Assembly: GCA_002404295.1 (NCBI GenBank)
Contig: DHJK01000176.1
Coordinates: 1-9,119 of the forward strand
Source: Legionellales bacterium UBA4722
Lineage (GTDB): Bacteria; Pseudomonadota; Gammaproteobacteria; DSM-16500
Direction: 5' to 3'
DNA: 9,119 bases
Both the position numbers and the translations under genes were made by a program. Under the pieces are notes generated by a model, which did no database searches, was not told the origin of the DNA, and saw only the letters and a list, made by a program, of their open reading frames with translations. Shown here piece by piece: positions 1 through 6,406 of the stretch (its first letter is position 1; each line of letters starts with the position of its first letter).

Positions 1-66
1 ATTATTAAGGGAGATATGCCTCGTGGATTGGTTATTATTATGGGAAGTATTATAGCGAATCATTAA
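1..66 (+). pseudogene. C-terminal remnant of a second DUF4160 gene (partial, enters from outside the window)
   Basis: The first 23 bases are identical to 2288-2310, inside the DUF4160 gene described below, and in the same frame they read IIKGDMPR, a segment near the middle of that family. After the identical stretch the frame continues as GLVIIMGSIIANH and stops at 64-66. This continuation can be loosely aligned with the RRALALVLERASLH of the other copy, with one codon lost and many substitutions. The family normally runs about 20 residues further, so this is a truncated or decayed copy. The upstream part lies outside the window. The 23-base identity is seen directly; the homology of the rest is inference, and a recombination join at about position 23 is the alternative. 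Confidence 0.45.
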
Positions 67-104
67 ATGAAGGAATAGATTGTAGCAATACTTTTGATTT
101 CACA

Positions 105-359
105 ATGGATGAACTGTCAGGAACATGTAAAATGTTGATGCTAGATCGGGATGGCAACTTGATTTACATTAATAAGAGCGACAAAGTAGTCCATACTATA
201 TCGCCCATTAACGCAATGATAGACGAAAATATAATCATAAAATTTACTCCGATGCATGCGTGCTACATAGGAATCTTGGCGAGCACTCATAAACCAAAGA
301 AACATAATCAGAAAGCATCTCAGCCTTTGAGTGGAGCTCATTTAACAATAGTTAAATAG
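105..359 (+). CDS. unrecognised 84-residue open frame, possibly a gene fragment
   Basis: I do not recognise this protein. The frame is open from position 9 to 359 (117 codons), long for such AT-rich DNA, but the first ATG at 105 has no purine-rich ribosome binding site before it. The upstream part of the open frame overlaps the DUF4160 remnant. The product is soluble, with no signal peptide or membrane segment. The central part (MLMLDRDGNLIYINKSDKVV) has the alternating pattern of beta-strands with a D-x-D-G-N turn, as in many sensor or repeat domains, but this is too short to assign. The tail is basic. It could be the C-terminal end of a broken larger gene. The converging phosphoesterase gene ends 33 bases downstream on the other strand. 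Confidence 0.3.
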   Translation: MDELSGTCKMLMLDRDGNLIYINKSDKVVHTISPINAMIDENIIIKFTPMHACYIGILASTHKPKKHNQKASQPLSGAHLTIVK

Positions 360-392
360 ATTTTTGTGAAATATTTATAACTAATAGGTAAT

Positions 393-935
393 TTACATTC
401 TACAACTCATTGTTTTTCTTATATCCAAGCGATGTATAATTTCAGTCAACTGCCCAATATCATCAGATGCTCCTAGCGACAATATAAAACTATCAGCTAT
501 AGGCTTATAGGAGCCAGACAACTGGGAAACTTTTTGTTCGTATTTTTCATTTCGAGTACTAATTAAGGTCATATGTGGATCAAATGTTTTTTTAGCCGGT
601 AATTGTAGAGTATTAGCAAGAAAACCATGCATTTTATACAATGCCTCACAGTTATTCGGTAATAAGGATACCCAAAAAATATTATTATCAAATGTTATAC
701 AGCTAAATTTATTGAATACAAGATCAATCGGCTCCTCTCCCCATGCATCGCAAACTTGCTCCCAAATATGATTGATTTCTTTTTCTTCAGCTTGAAATTG
801 ATATAAGGTGACATGGGGTAACGAATTGACTCCAAGCAAATATTTATCAGCCATATCAGAAAATTTATTAGAAAGCGTTACTGCATCATTACTTTTAGAC
901 ACTGGAATTAATGCTAGATTATATTTTTTTTTCAT
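393..935 (-). CDS. 2H phosphoesterase, LigT / 2'-5' RNA ligase-like protein
   Basis: The 180-residue protein has the two H-x-T motifs that define the 2H phosphoesterase superfamily: HVTL at residues 41-44 and HMTL at 121-124, about 80 residues apart as in LigT, ThpR and CPDase-type proteins. The two histidines and threonines together form the active site for cyclic phosphodiester hydrolysis or 2'-5' bond chemistry on RNA ends or nucleotides; the substrate of this member cannot be read from sequence. The length matches the family (about 170-190 residues) and there is no signal peptide, so it should be cytosolic. I chose ATG at 933-935 because AAAAGG lies six bases upstream and because the protein then opens with a strand (KYNLALIPV) typical of the fold. 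A GTG at 957-959 would add eight residues but lacks a good binding site. The gene is probably monocistronic, with 235 bp to its upstream neighbour. Confidence 0.85.
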   Translation of the reverse strand: MKKKYNLALIPVSKSNDAVTLSNKFSDMADKYLLGVNSLPHVTLYQFQAEEKEINHIWEQVCDAWGEEPIDLVFNKFSCITFDNNIFWVSLLPNNCEALYKMHGFLANTLQLPAKKTFDPHMTLISTRNEKYEQKVSQLSGSYKPIADSFILSLGASDDIGQLTEIIHRLDIRKTMSCRM

Positions 936-1170
936 TGCAAGCCTTTTAAATTTCGACACGTTGCGTTTTTAATTTATTTTTCATAACTTATTAATGATAC
1001 CAATGCCGTCGCGCAGAACTAAAATGCGCACCAACAATTACGAAAAATAATGGGGCAGATTGTAGCAATACGTCACAATAATTAACAACAATTAAAATCA
1101 GTATTTACGTGAAAAGAGGGATTGTAAAGTATTGTGAATTTTGTGACGCATTATCTGCGAGCGACCAATA

Positions 1171-2067
1171 TCACAGAAAACTTTTTATAACAGAATCTTC
1201 TTTTTTATCCTCTACGCCCGACAAAACTCGTTCAAGCTTATTTTTTACTGAGAGCTCATGAGTAGTAAGCAATAGCGCCCCTTTCCCAAGCGCCGCATAA
1301 ATGGCTTTACTAATCGGATCATGCTGCAACGCTTCTATATGACCTTTAACAGTAGCTACATCACCTCGTTGAATAGGCCCAGTCAAAGCAGCCTTGTGAT
1401 CAAATGTATTTACATTATTTAAAGAGTCACTCATCAACATTGAGACAAGCTTTTTAGCAACACTCTCTTCTACACCAGATTCTTGTAAATTTTTTACTGC
1501 TTGATAATGCAACGTAGTTAAATAATTATTAGCTATCACCATCCCAGCATGATATTGGCGTTTATTCTGTTTCTTAATACTAAAAGCTATTCCGCCTACA
1601 CCCTGAATTAATTCTTTTACAATAGTCATCGCTTCTGGATCACCCTCTATTGCCATATACGTGCCCGAAAAATGATTTATAGCAGCTTCAGAATTTGCAA
1701 AGCTTTTCACAGGATGTACACTTGCAATAAAACAGCCAGCGGCACGCGCAGACACCAAAACATCCGAGGCCAAAGATCCACTGAAATGAATAACAATAGA
1801 ATGTGACTTTAATAAATTTTTCCTGACTAGCTCTTCACAAACATGTTGAATTGTATCATCACGCGTTGTAATAAAATAAATATCCGCCGGTGACAATTCA
1901 TCTAGCGAACCTACTGGTTTTCCTTGTCCGACAAATTTTATTGCGGCTTCGGCGCTTTGAAGCGATTGATTAACAACCTCATTAATTATTGCTATTTGGT
2001 TATCGGCAATTAGCCTTAAAATTGTTCTACCAAGCCTTCCACATCCAATACAATTAATTGTTTTCAT
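1171..2067 (-). CDS. Rossmann-like and DUF2520 domain dinucleotide-binding protein
   Basis: The 298-residue protein begins with a nucleotide-binding Rossmann fold: INCIGCGRLGRTI carries the G-x-G-x-x-G motif at residues 8-13. The fold continues through FITTRDDTI (residues 65-73) and HFSGSL (94-99). From about residue 115 the C-terminal half matches DUF2520: SVHPVKSF (117-123), YHAGMVIANNYL (172-183) and ALTGPIQRGD (227-236) are the conserved blocks. This two-domain layout is related to pyrroline-5-carboxylate reductase and 6-phosphogluconate dehydrogenase-like enzymes, so an NAD(P)-dependent reductase or dehydrogenase is plausible, but no reaction is established for the family to my knowledge. 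The length is normal. ATG at 2067 is supported by GAG seven bases upstream. A TATACT hexamer on this strand at 2116-2121 may be its -10 element, without a good -35. It is cytosolic and divergent from the DUF4160 gene. Confidence 0.9.
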   Translation of the reverse strand: MKTINCIGCGRLGRTILRLIADNQIAIINEVVNQSLQSAEAAIKFVGQGKPVGSLDELSPADIYFITTRDDTIQHVCEELVRKNLLKSHSIVIHFSGSLASDVLVSARAAGCFIASVHPVKSFANSEAAINHFSGTYMAIEGDPEAMTIVKELIQGVGGIAFSIKKQNKRQYHAGMVIANNYLTTLHYQAVKNLQESGVEESVAKKLVSMLMSDSLNNVNTFDHKAALTGPIQRGDVATVKGHIEALQHDPISKAIYAALGKGALLLTTHELSVKNKLERVLSGVEDKKEDSVIKSFL

Positions 2068-2099
2068 ATTTTTTCTCAGTAAATGTAAGATGTCTTTAA

Positions 2100-2128
2100 T
2101 TGAAATTTGTTACCCAGTATACTATGCT
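2100..2128 (+). promoter_or_regulatory. candidate sigma-70 promoter for the DUF4160-DUF2442 pair
   Basis: TTGAAA at 2100-2105 (five of six -35 bases) and TATGCT at 2123-2128 (four of six -10 bases) are separated by 17 bp. They lie 36 bp before the DUF4160 start. The element overlaps the possible divergent -10 of the DUF2520 gene, so the two transcription units may share this spacer. Seen by eye only. Confidence 0.4.
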
Positions 2129-2164
2129 AAATATTAGTTTTGAGGATAGAGGAATACGTTGTAA

Positions 2165-2425
2165 ATGCCAACAATCAGCATGTTTTATGGAATAATAATT
2201 CAAATGTTCTAGGATGATCACGCCCCACCACATTTTCATGCGTTATATGCGGAGCACGAGGTTCTTATTAATATCGCTACCCTTGAAATTATTAAGGGAG
2301 ATATGCCTCGCAGAGCATTGGCATTAGTGCTGGAGCGGGCCTCTCTACACCGCACCGAATTACTTGAGGACTGGAAATTATGCGACCAACATCAATCACC
2401 GAAAAAAATACCACCCTTGGAATAG
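2165..2425 (+). pseudogene. DUF4160 protein gene interrupted by an in-frame amber codon
   Basis: The frame reads MPTISMFYGIIIQMF, then TAG at 2210-2212, then DDHAPPHFHALYAEHEVLI and so on to a normal end at 2423-2425, giving 86 codons plus the final stop. The MPTISMFYGI opening and the D-D-H-x-x-P-H-F-H-A block are hallmarks of DUF4160, and both halves lie in one frame, so the only defect is this stop. In family members as I remember them the position is usually Tyr or Phe, so one base change from a Tyr codon would explain TAG. No good start codon follows the stop until ATG 2303, which would give only a 40-residue tail. Function of the family is unknown; members often sit beside DUF2442 genes, as here. 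The ribosome binding site is weak: AGG lies 12 bases before ATG. Read-through or a sequencing error are alternatives to decay. Confidence 0.8.
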
Positions 2426-2697
2426 TATGTGCAGTGCCATGGCGGCTCATCAAAGTAAAGCCTCTTGCTAACTATAGGCTTGAAGTTGAGTTTGTGGATG
2501 GAACACATGGTTACGTTGAAATGTCACGCCGAGTCATGAGTGAGAAAGCAGGTGTATTTGCAAAATTAAAAGATATTCAGCTTTTTAATCAGGTATATCT
2601 TGAGTATGGTGCAGTTACTTGGCCAGGCGAAGTCGATCTTGCTCCCGATGCCATGCACGACGAAATTAAACATCATGGTGAATGGGTGTTGACATAA
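2380..2697 (+). CDS. DUF2442 domain-containing protein
   Basis: The 105-residue product contains the DUF2442 core from about residue 20: a beta-rich stretch (LIKVKPLANYRLEVEFVDG, residues 23-41), a short helix region with GVFAKLKD, and the diagnostic end QVYLEYGAVTWPGEVDLAPD, which closely fits the family. The fold is small and cytosolic; no biochemical role is established. The ATG at 2380 lies inside the DUF4160 gene and overlaps it by 46 bases in another frame. It is supported by GAGGA at 2366-2370, ten bases upstream. The first 19 residues come from the overlapped DNA and are not family core, so a later GTG at 2434 is possible. The overlap suggests translational coupling with DUF4160, and the amber codon upstream could reduce its expression. 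The pair resembles small two-gene modules of the toxin-antitoxin kind, but this is speculation. Confidence 0.85.
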   Translation: MRPTSITEKNTTLGIVCAVPWRLIKVKPLANYRLEVEFVDGTHGYVEMSRRVMSEKAGVFAKLKDIQLFNQVYLEYGAVTWPGEVDLAPDAMHDEIKHHGEWVLT

Positions 2698-2866
2698 GGT
2701 GCGATTATCTTGCTCAGCTAGCTGGGCAATCAAATCAAATTTATTATTTGCGATCCAACATATTAACCGCCCTTCATTAAATTTATAAGCGTTTAATTTT
2801 TATTGATATTTAACCATCCGAGCTGTCAAAAGAGACGTAACTTGGTGCAATTTGAGCAGCACCACC

Positions 2867-2895
2867 TTTAAAAATAACTTGATATTTACTATAAT
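2867..2895 (+). promoter_or_regulatory. candidate sigma-70 promoter of hipBA
   Basis: TTTAAA at 2867-2872 (four of six) and a perfect TATAAT at 2890-2895 are separated by 17 bp. Transcription would begin near 2902, about 33 bases before hipB. The imperfect palindrome at 2901-2918 covers the expected start point, consistent with autoregulation. Confidence 0.55.
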
Positions 2896-2900
2896 GAATA

Positions 2901-2918
2901 CGATAATGTCCAATATCG
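2901..2918. promoter_or_regulatory. candidate HipB operator, 18-bp imperfect palindrome
   Basis: The sequence CGATAATGTCCAATATCG reads nearly the same on both strands: the half-sites CGATAATGT and CGATATTGG agree at seven of nine positions. It begins six bases after the -10 hexamer of the hipBA promoter, where a bound repressor would block transcription. HipB proteins are known to repress their own operon by binding inverted TATCC-type boxes; the sequence here differs from the E. coli box, so the role is inferred from position and symmetry. A second, wider inverted pair GATAAT (2902-2907) / ATTATC (2925-2930) overlaps it. Confidence 0.4.
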
Positions 2919-2934
2919 CAGGTTATTATCAATA

Positions 2935-3249
2935 ATGGTTACTATAATGTCTATTAATTTGCTAACTCCCCAAGATCTTTTAATCTTGATTGCTCATCAG
3001 TTACAAGCTAAACGTCTGGCTTTAAATTTAAGCCAAAAATCATTAGCTGAGCGCGCGGATGTTAGTTATGGTGTTTTGAAAAAGTTTGAGCGTACTGGCA
3101 AAGTATCGCTAGAATCACTGCTTAAATTAGCACTGGTGCTCGATTCTTTGCATGAGTTCGAATTGCTTTTTAAGAACGACCTGACTGCGCCTTATGTTTC
3201 GCTTGATCAATTAATACAAGATAAATCACGCAAGCGAGGCAGGCAATAA
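2935..3249 (+). CDS. hipB: HipB-like antitoxin, HTH (Xre/Cro) transcriptional regulator
   Basis: The 104-residue protein has a Cro/C1-type helix-turn-helix: AKRLALNLSQKSLAERADVS (residues 25-44) followed by YGVLKKFERTGKVSLESLLKLALVLDSL (45-72), the typical five-helix arrangement. The C-terminal tail (residues 88-104, ending KSRKRGRQ) is basic. Its stop codon overlaps the start of hipA by one base (TAATG), the standard hipBA arrangement, so it should act as the antitoxin that binds HipA and represses the operon. ATG 2935 is the first start in frame, with AGG 12 bases upstream. ATG 2947 would remove MVTI and has no better signal, so the exact start is uncertain. The gene follows a clear -10 and a palindromic operator candidate. 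Assignment rests on the HTH together with the hipA partner. Confidence 0.88.
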   Translation: MVTIMSINLLTPQDLLILIAHQLQAKRLALNLSQKSLAERADVSYGVLKKFERTGKVSLESLLKLALVLDSLHEFELLFKNDLTAPYVSLDQLIQDKSRKRGRQ

Positions 3250-4427
3250 TGATTCAGCATGCATCATTAATCTATATATACTTGCATATTGCTAAAGAAA
3301 AAAAATTTGTTGGCAGAATGGCTGCAAAAGATCGTCGGTTTTATTTTGAATACGATCCAGCATTTTTACACACTGGTATTGAATTATCTCCGTTTAAACT
3401 TCCATTAAAAGCAGGTGTTATTGTTTGTGATACGCCAATTTTCGAAGGTCTATTTGGCGTGTTTAACGACAGCTTGCCTGATGGTTGGGGCAGACTCTTA
3501 CTTGATCGCAAGCTTTCACACCTCGGGCAAATGCCGAATGAGCTTACACCCTTAGACAGGCTACTCTACGTCGGCAATCATGGCATGGGCGCACTCTCCT
3601 ATGAACCCGCAAATGAAGATGCCTTAAGCATTCCCTCTCAAGAAAACTTAGATGATATCGCAAACCATGTGCAACAATTTCAAAATAATGATGAACGTTT
3701 TTTAGATGAATTGTTAACACTTAATAGCTCATCCGCGGGCGCAAGACCCAAGGTAATGCTAAAAATTGACGACGAAGATTGGCTTGTGAAATTTAGGTCA
3801 TCTCAAGATCCGATTGATATCGGGCCCGTTGAATTTGCTTATCACAATATGGCCAGAGCTGCTGGACTTTTAGTGCCACACGCCAAGCTTTTTCAATCAA
3901 AAAATTGCCCTGGTTATTTTGGCGTGAAGCGATTTGATCGCAATCATCAAGAACGCTTACATATGCATTCTGTGAGTGGATTGTTACATGCAGATCATCG
4001 TATCCCAAGCCTTGATTATCAAACCATTATGAAAGCGACTATGCTACTCACTAAAGAATATCATGAGTATGAAAAACAATTTAGAGCCGCTGTATTTAAT
4101 GTATTGGCACATAATCGAGATGATCATGGAAAAAATTTTTCGTTTATACTTGATATGAAATCAGGTTGGCGTGTTTCACCCGCCTATGATTTAACATTTT
4201 CAACAGGGCCTGGCGGCGAACACTGCACGATGGTCATGGGCGAAGGCAGGCAGCCTGGGCAAACACACCTCCTTGTACTAGCAAACATTGCCAATATAAA
4301 AAAAGATCGGGCACTGTTTATTATTGAGAAAGTGAGAGATGCCGTTTCAAATTGGAATACATTCGCTAAAGAAGCTGGCGTTACGCATGCAACAAATGTG
4401 ATGATTCAAAAATCATTAAAGATTTAA
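3249..4427 (+). CDS. hipA: HipA family toxin, serine/threonine kinase
   Basis: The 392-residue protein has the full HipA layout. The N-terminal subdomain (residues about 9-118) includes GLFGVFNDSLPDGWGRLLLDR (68-88), the family hallmark. The glycine-serine loop SSSAGARPK (160-168) matches the region whose serine is autophosphorylated in E. coli HipA. The ATP-site lysine is K181 in WLVKF. The catalytic loop is HNRDDHGKN (288-296), with D291 the likely catalytic base. The metal-binding aspartate is D314 in SPAYDLTFS. All key residues are present, so it should be an active kinase. E. coli HipA phosphorylates glutamyl-tRNA synthetase and HipT tryptophanyl-tRNA synthetase; the target here cannot be deduced. 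The start overlaps the hipB stop by one base and has GAGGCAGG just upstream. The 392 residues are somewhat shorter than E. coli HipA (440) but normal for the wider family. It is cytosolic. Confidence 0.93.
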   Translation: MIQHASLIYIYLHIAKEKKFVGRMAAKDRRFYFEYDPAFLHTGIELSPFKLPLKAGVIVCDTPIFEGLFGVFNDSLPDGWGRLLLDRKLSHLGQMPNELTPLDRLLYVGNHGMGALSYEPANEDALSIPSQENLDDIANHVQQFQNNDERFLDELLTLNSSSAGARPKVMLKIDDEDWLVKFRSSQDPIDIGPVEFAYHNMARAAGLLVPHAKLFQSKNCPGYFGVKRFDRNHQERLHMHSVSGLLHADHRIPSLDYQTIMKATMLLTKEYHEYEKQFRAAVFNVLAHNRDDHGKNFSFILDMKSGWRVSPAYDLTFSTGPGGEHCTMVMGEGRQPGQTHLLVLANIANIKKDRALFIIEKVRDAVSNWNTFAKEAGVTHATNVMIQKSLKI

Positions 4428-4437
4428 TGTTTACTCC

Positions 4438-4443
4438 TATAAT
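4438..4443 (+). promoter_or_regulatory. perfect TATAAT hexamer before the TPR gene (possible -10)
   Basis: TATAAT lies in the 27-base spacer between hipA and the TPR gene, only 11 bases before the ATG. The matching -35 position (4415-4420, ATTAAA) is poor and lies inside hipA. If used, it would give a very short leader of about five bases. Otherwise the TPR gene is read from the hipBA promoter. Weak evidence. Confidence 0.25.
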
Positions 4444-4454
4444 GAGAACCCAAA

Positions 4455-6323
4455 ATGTCTAAAAAAATATACCGTTCAATTAAAAATGAAGAATCAACGA
4501 AAGCAGATTCAACCGTGATTAATTCTAATGAAGAATTCATCGATCTTATTGATGATTTCGGCCGCCCTACGCAGATAAGCAAAAAAGATTGGCGTGATAA
4601 AGTCTTGCCCGAAATAATAAAAAAAGACTGGGACAATCCTAATACACTTTATACGATTATCCTCAACGCATTATCCCATGGCATTATTGAAGAAGTTGAA
4701 GAAGCTGCAAAGCATTTAGTTGATATTGATGTGGATATTGAACGTTGTATTTGTCTTTATGGGATCATCTTGATGAATCTGAATAAATATCAAGAAGCTG
4801 AAAATAGTTATTTACATTATTTAGAAAAACATCCGAAGACAGGGGTTGTTCTGACTAATCTTGCAAAAGCACAATTAAAATTAGATAAACAGATGCTTGC
4901 TATGGGCACATTAGAAGAAGGATTGAAGCTAGATCCTAATCAGGATAATGGGTTAAATTGGTGGGTTGCGCTTTACAGGGAAGACCTGATAAAGAATGGA
5001 CTTGATGAAAATCATGCTCGAATAGCTTCATTGACTGAGGCGAACAATCGCTTTGGCGGGTGGAGAGCAAATTTATGGCTTGGGTTTTATTATTTAGATA
5101 AAAAGCAAATAGATGAAGCTATTCAATTATTTGAAAAAATGTTTGAATCTGACTGGACGCCGGATATACTTGCAGTGATAGCTGAATCGCTAAGAAATAA
5201 TGGCTTTACAAATAGCATTATCACACTGCTTGCAAAAAGATATATTCCGGAGGAGCATGAATTTATAGTGGGCCTGTATTTGCTTCAAGCGTATATAGAA
5301 TCATCACACGTTAATGAAGGAAAAAATCTACTCGATAGCTTGTTTGGTTTGCATAGGCTAGATATGGAGAAAAATTTGCTTCATTATGAAAGTGAATTCG
5401 ATATATTAGAAAACAATCAAAAAATAATTTCAAACGATAATGTTGAAGTCAAGCTTCATGAAATTGACTCACCTTTGTGGAGCTATGGGTGGGGTGATGA
5501 AAAAACGGGATTTGAAAATGCACCAAGTGGTAAAAAAATAGCTTTATTACAATTTTCATGGAAACCTGATTCATTCGCTGACCAATCAAACACTGAACAT
5601 GCAGTCAAGCCAGGCCGTTTAACTAGAGCCATACCTTTATTTTTATTTGAAGATATGCATTATGGATCAGATTCCGCTCCGTCATTTTTATTTCCAATAT
5701 CACAAAATGAGTTTATTTTGTTCGACGAACCATTAGACATAAGCCACATCATGAAACTTGATCAAAAGAAATTTTCAGGTGCATTAACAGGAGAAATGAC
5801 TAATACTCAGATTGCGCTTACATACTGGGATTTAGCGAAAGGATCAAATCAATCGCATACATTTCCATTCGATCTATCAGCTCCTGAAAAAGTCATTCCA
5901 TTGATAGAAACTTTTTTCTTTAATGCGGCTGGAATTAAATTCACTTCTGATTTCAATCATTCTGGAAATGGATTCCAAAAAATCATTAATGAAGAATCTT
6001 TACGATATTATTTTAATAGCCTAGATCAACAGCTGGCTATACAGATAGCTTTTACTTATGACGGCTTTGCTAACAACCTACACGGCGAACACAACATGAT
6101 ACGCTGGTTTTTAGATGATGCCGTTTATATCACTATTCTTCAGACTCAATTAACGCTTTTAAGTGTAATACAAAAATGTATTTATTATAAATCACGTGCA
6201 ATTAAAGACTATGAACCACAAATCGCTGCATGGTTGAATCAACAAATAGAGCTTCAAAGTCCGATTCATACATTGGCCCAAAAAGTGCTACTGAATCTTC
6301 GAAACTTTAAAATAATGCCGTAA
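4455..6323 (+). CDS. tetratricopeptide repeat protein, conserved ~620-residue family
   Basis: The 622-residue protein starts with a conserved-looking block (IKN at 9-11, then NSNEEFIDLIDDFGRPTQI and the following DWRDKVLP, residues 23-52). Helical TPR units follow: about 94-127 (YGIILMNLNKYQEAENSYL), 128-162 (NLAKAQLKLDK with a closing GLKLDPN) and 203-235 (LWLGFYYLDKKQIDEAIQLF). These units have the TPR spacing of small and large residues and closing proline or aspartate. From about residue 350 to 500 the protein becomes alpha/beta, with GKKIALLQFSW and GRLTRAIPLFLFED. I recall similar blocks in uncharacterised TPR proteins of other proteobacteria, so the gene appears full length rather than fused. 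There is no signal peptide; a cytosolic scaffold or chaperone role is likely but unproven. GAG eight bases upstream supports ATG 4455. Only 27 bases separate it from hipA, so co-transcription is possible, although the functions look unrelated. Confidence 0.85.
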   Translation: MSKKIYRSIKNEESTKADSTVINSNEEFIDLIDDFGRPTQISKKDWRDKVLPEIIKKDWDNPNTLYTIILNALSHGIIEEVEEAAKHLVDIDVDIERCICLYGIILMNLNKYQEAENSYLHYLEKHPKTGVVLTNLAKAQLKLDKQMLAMGTLEEGLKLDPNQDNGLNWWVALYREDLIKNGLDENHARIASLTEANNRFGGWRANLWLGFYYLDKKQIDEAIQLFEKMFESDWTPDILAVIAESLRNNGFTNSIITLLAKRYIPEEHEFIVGLYLLQAYIESSHVNEGKNLLDSLFGLHRLDMEKNLLHYESEFDILENNQKIISNDNVEVKLHEIDSPLWSYGWGDEKTGFENAPSGKKIALLQFSWKPDSFADQSNTEHAVKPGRLTRAIPLFLFEDMHYGSDSAPSFLFPISQNEFILFDEPLDISHIMKLDQKKFSGALTGEMTNTQIALTYWDLAKGSNQSHTFPFDLSAPEKVIPLIETFFFNAAGIKFTSDFNHSGNGFQKIINEESLRYYFNSLDQQLAIQIAFTYDGFANNLHGEHNMIRWFLDDAVYITILQTQLTLLSVIQKCIYYKSRAIKDYEPQIAAWLNQQIELQSPIHTLAQKVLLNLRNFKIMP

Positions 6324-6344
6324 ATACATACTGTTACGCTAAAA

Positions 6345-6374
6345 TTGATCGAATGCCTCTCCATAAGCTATACT
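6345..6374 (+). promoter_or_regulatory. candidate promoter of the 717-residue effector-like gene
   Basis: TTGATC (6345-6350, four of six) and TATACT (6369-6374, five of six) are 18 bp apart and lie 33 bases before the start codon. No PmrA-type or CpxR-type repeated box, as known upstream of some Legionella effectors, is evident. This suggests the gene is transcribed separately from the TPR gene. Confidence 0.4.
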
Positions 6375-6406
6375 TGATACTATAAAACACACACGAGAGA
6401 GCGTAT

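Noticed and set aside
1012..1040. GCGCA / TGCGC five-base stem upstream of the phosphoesterase gene considered as a terminator
   Set aside because: The stem is too short, the loop is nine bases and there is no T-run on either strand.
77..1071. 15-base direct repeat AGATTGTAGCAATAC at 77-91 and 1057-1071
   Set aside because: Short and isolated, with no extension on either side; could be chance, and neither copy borders another recognisable element.
1071..1148. Inverted pair CGTCACAA (1071-1078) and TTGTGACG (1141-1148) between the two minus-strand genes
   Set aside because: Only eight bases with a 62-base loop in AT-rich DNA; no U-run, and no fit to a known operator spacing. Likely chance.
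2706..2730. GCTCAGCTAGCTGGGC palindrome after DUF2442 considered as a terminator
   Set aside because: It is a near-perfect palindrome with no room for a loop and no T-tract following, so not a standard intrinsic terminator.
2698..2938. Two protein-like stretches on the minus strand (for example YRIHYSKYQVIFKGG and EGRLICWIANNKFDLI) in the spacer between DUF2442 and hipB
   Set aside because: They are in separate short open frames of about 40-50 codons without start signals, one running antisense into DUF2442. Perhaps the remains of a decayed gene, but I cannot identify a family.
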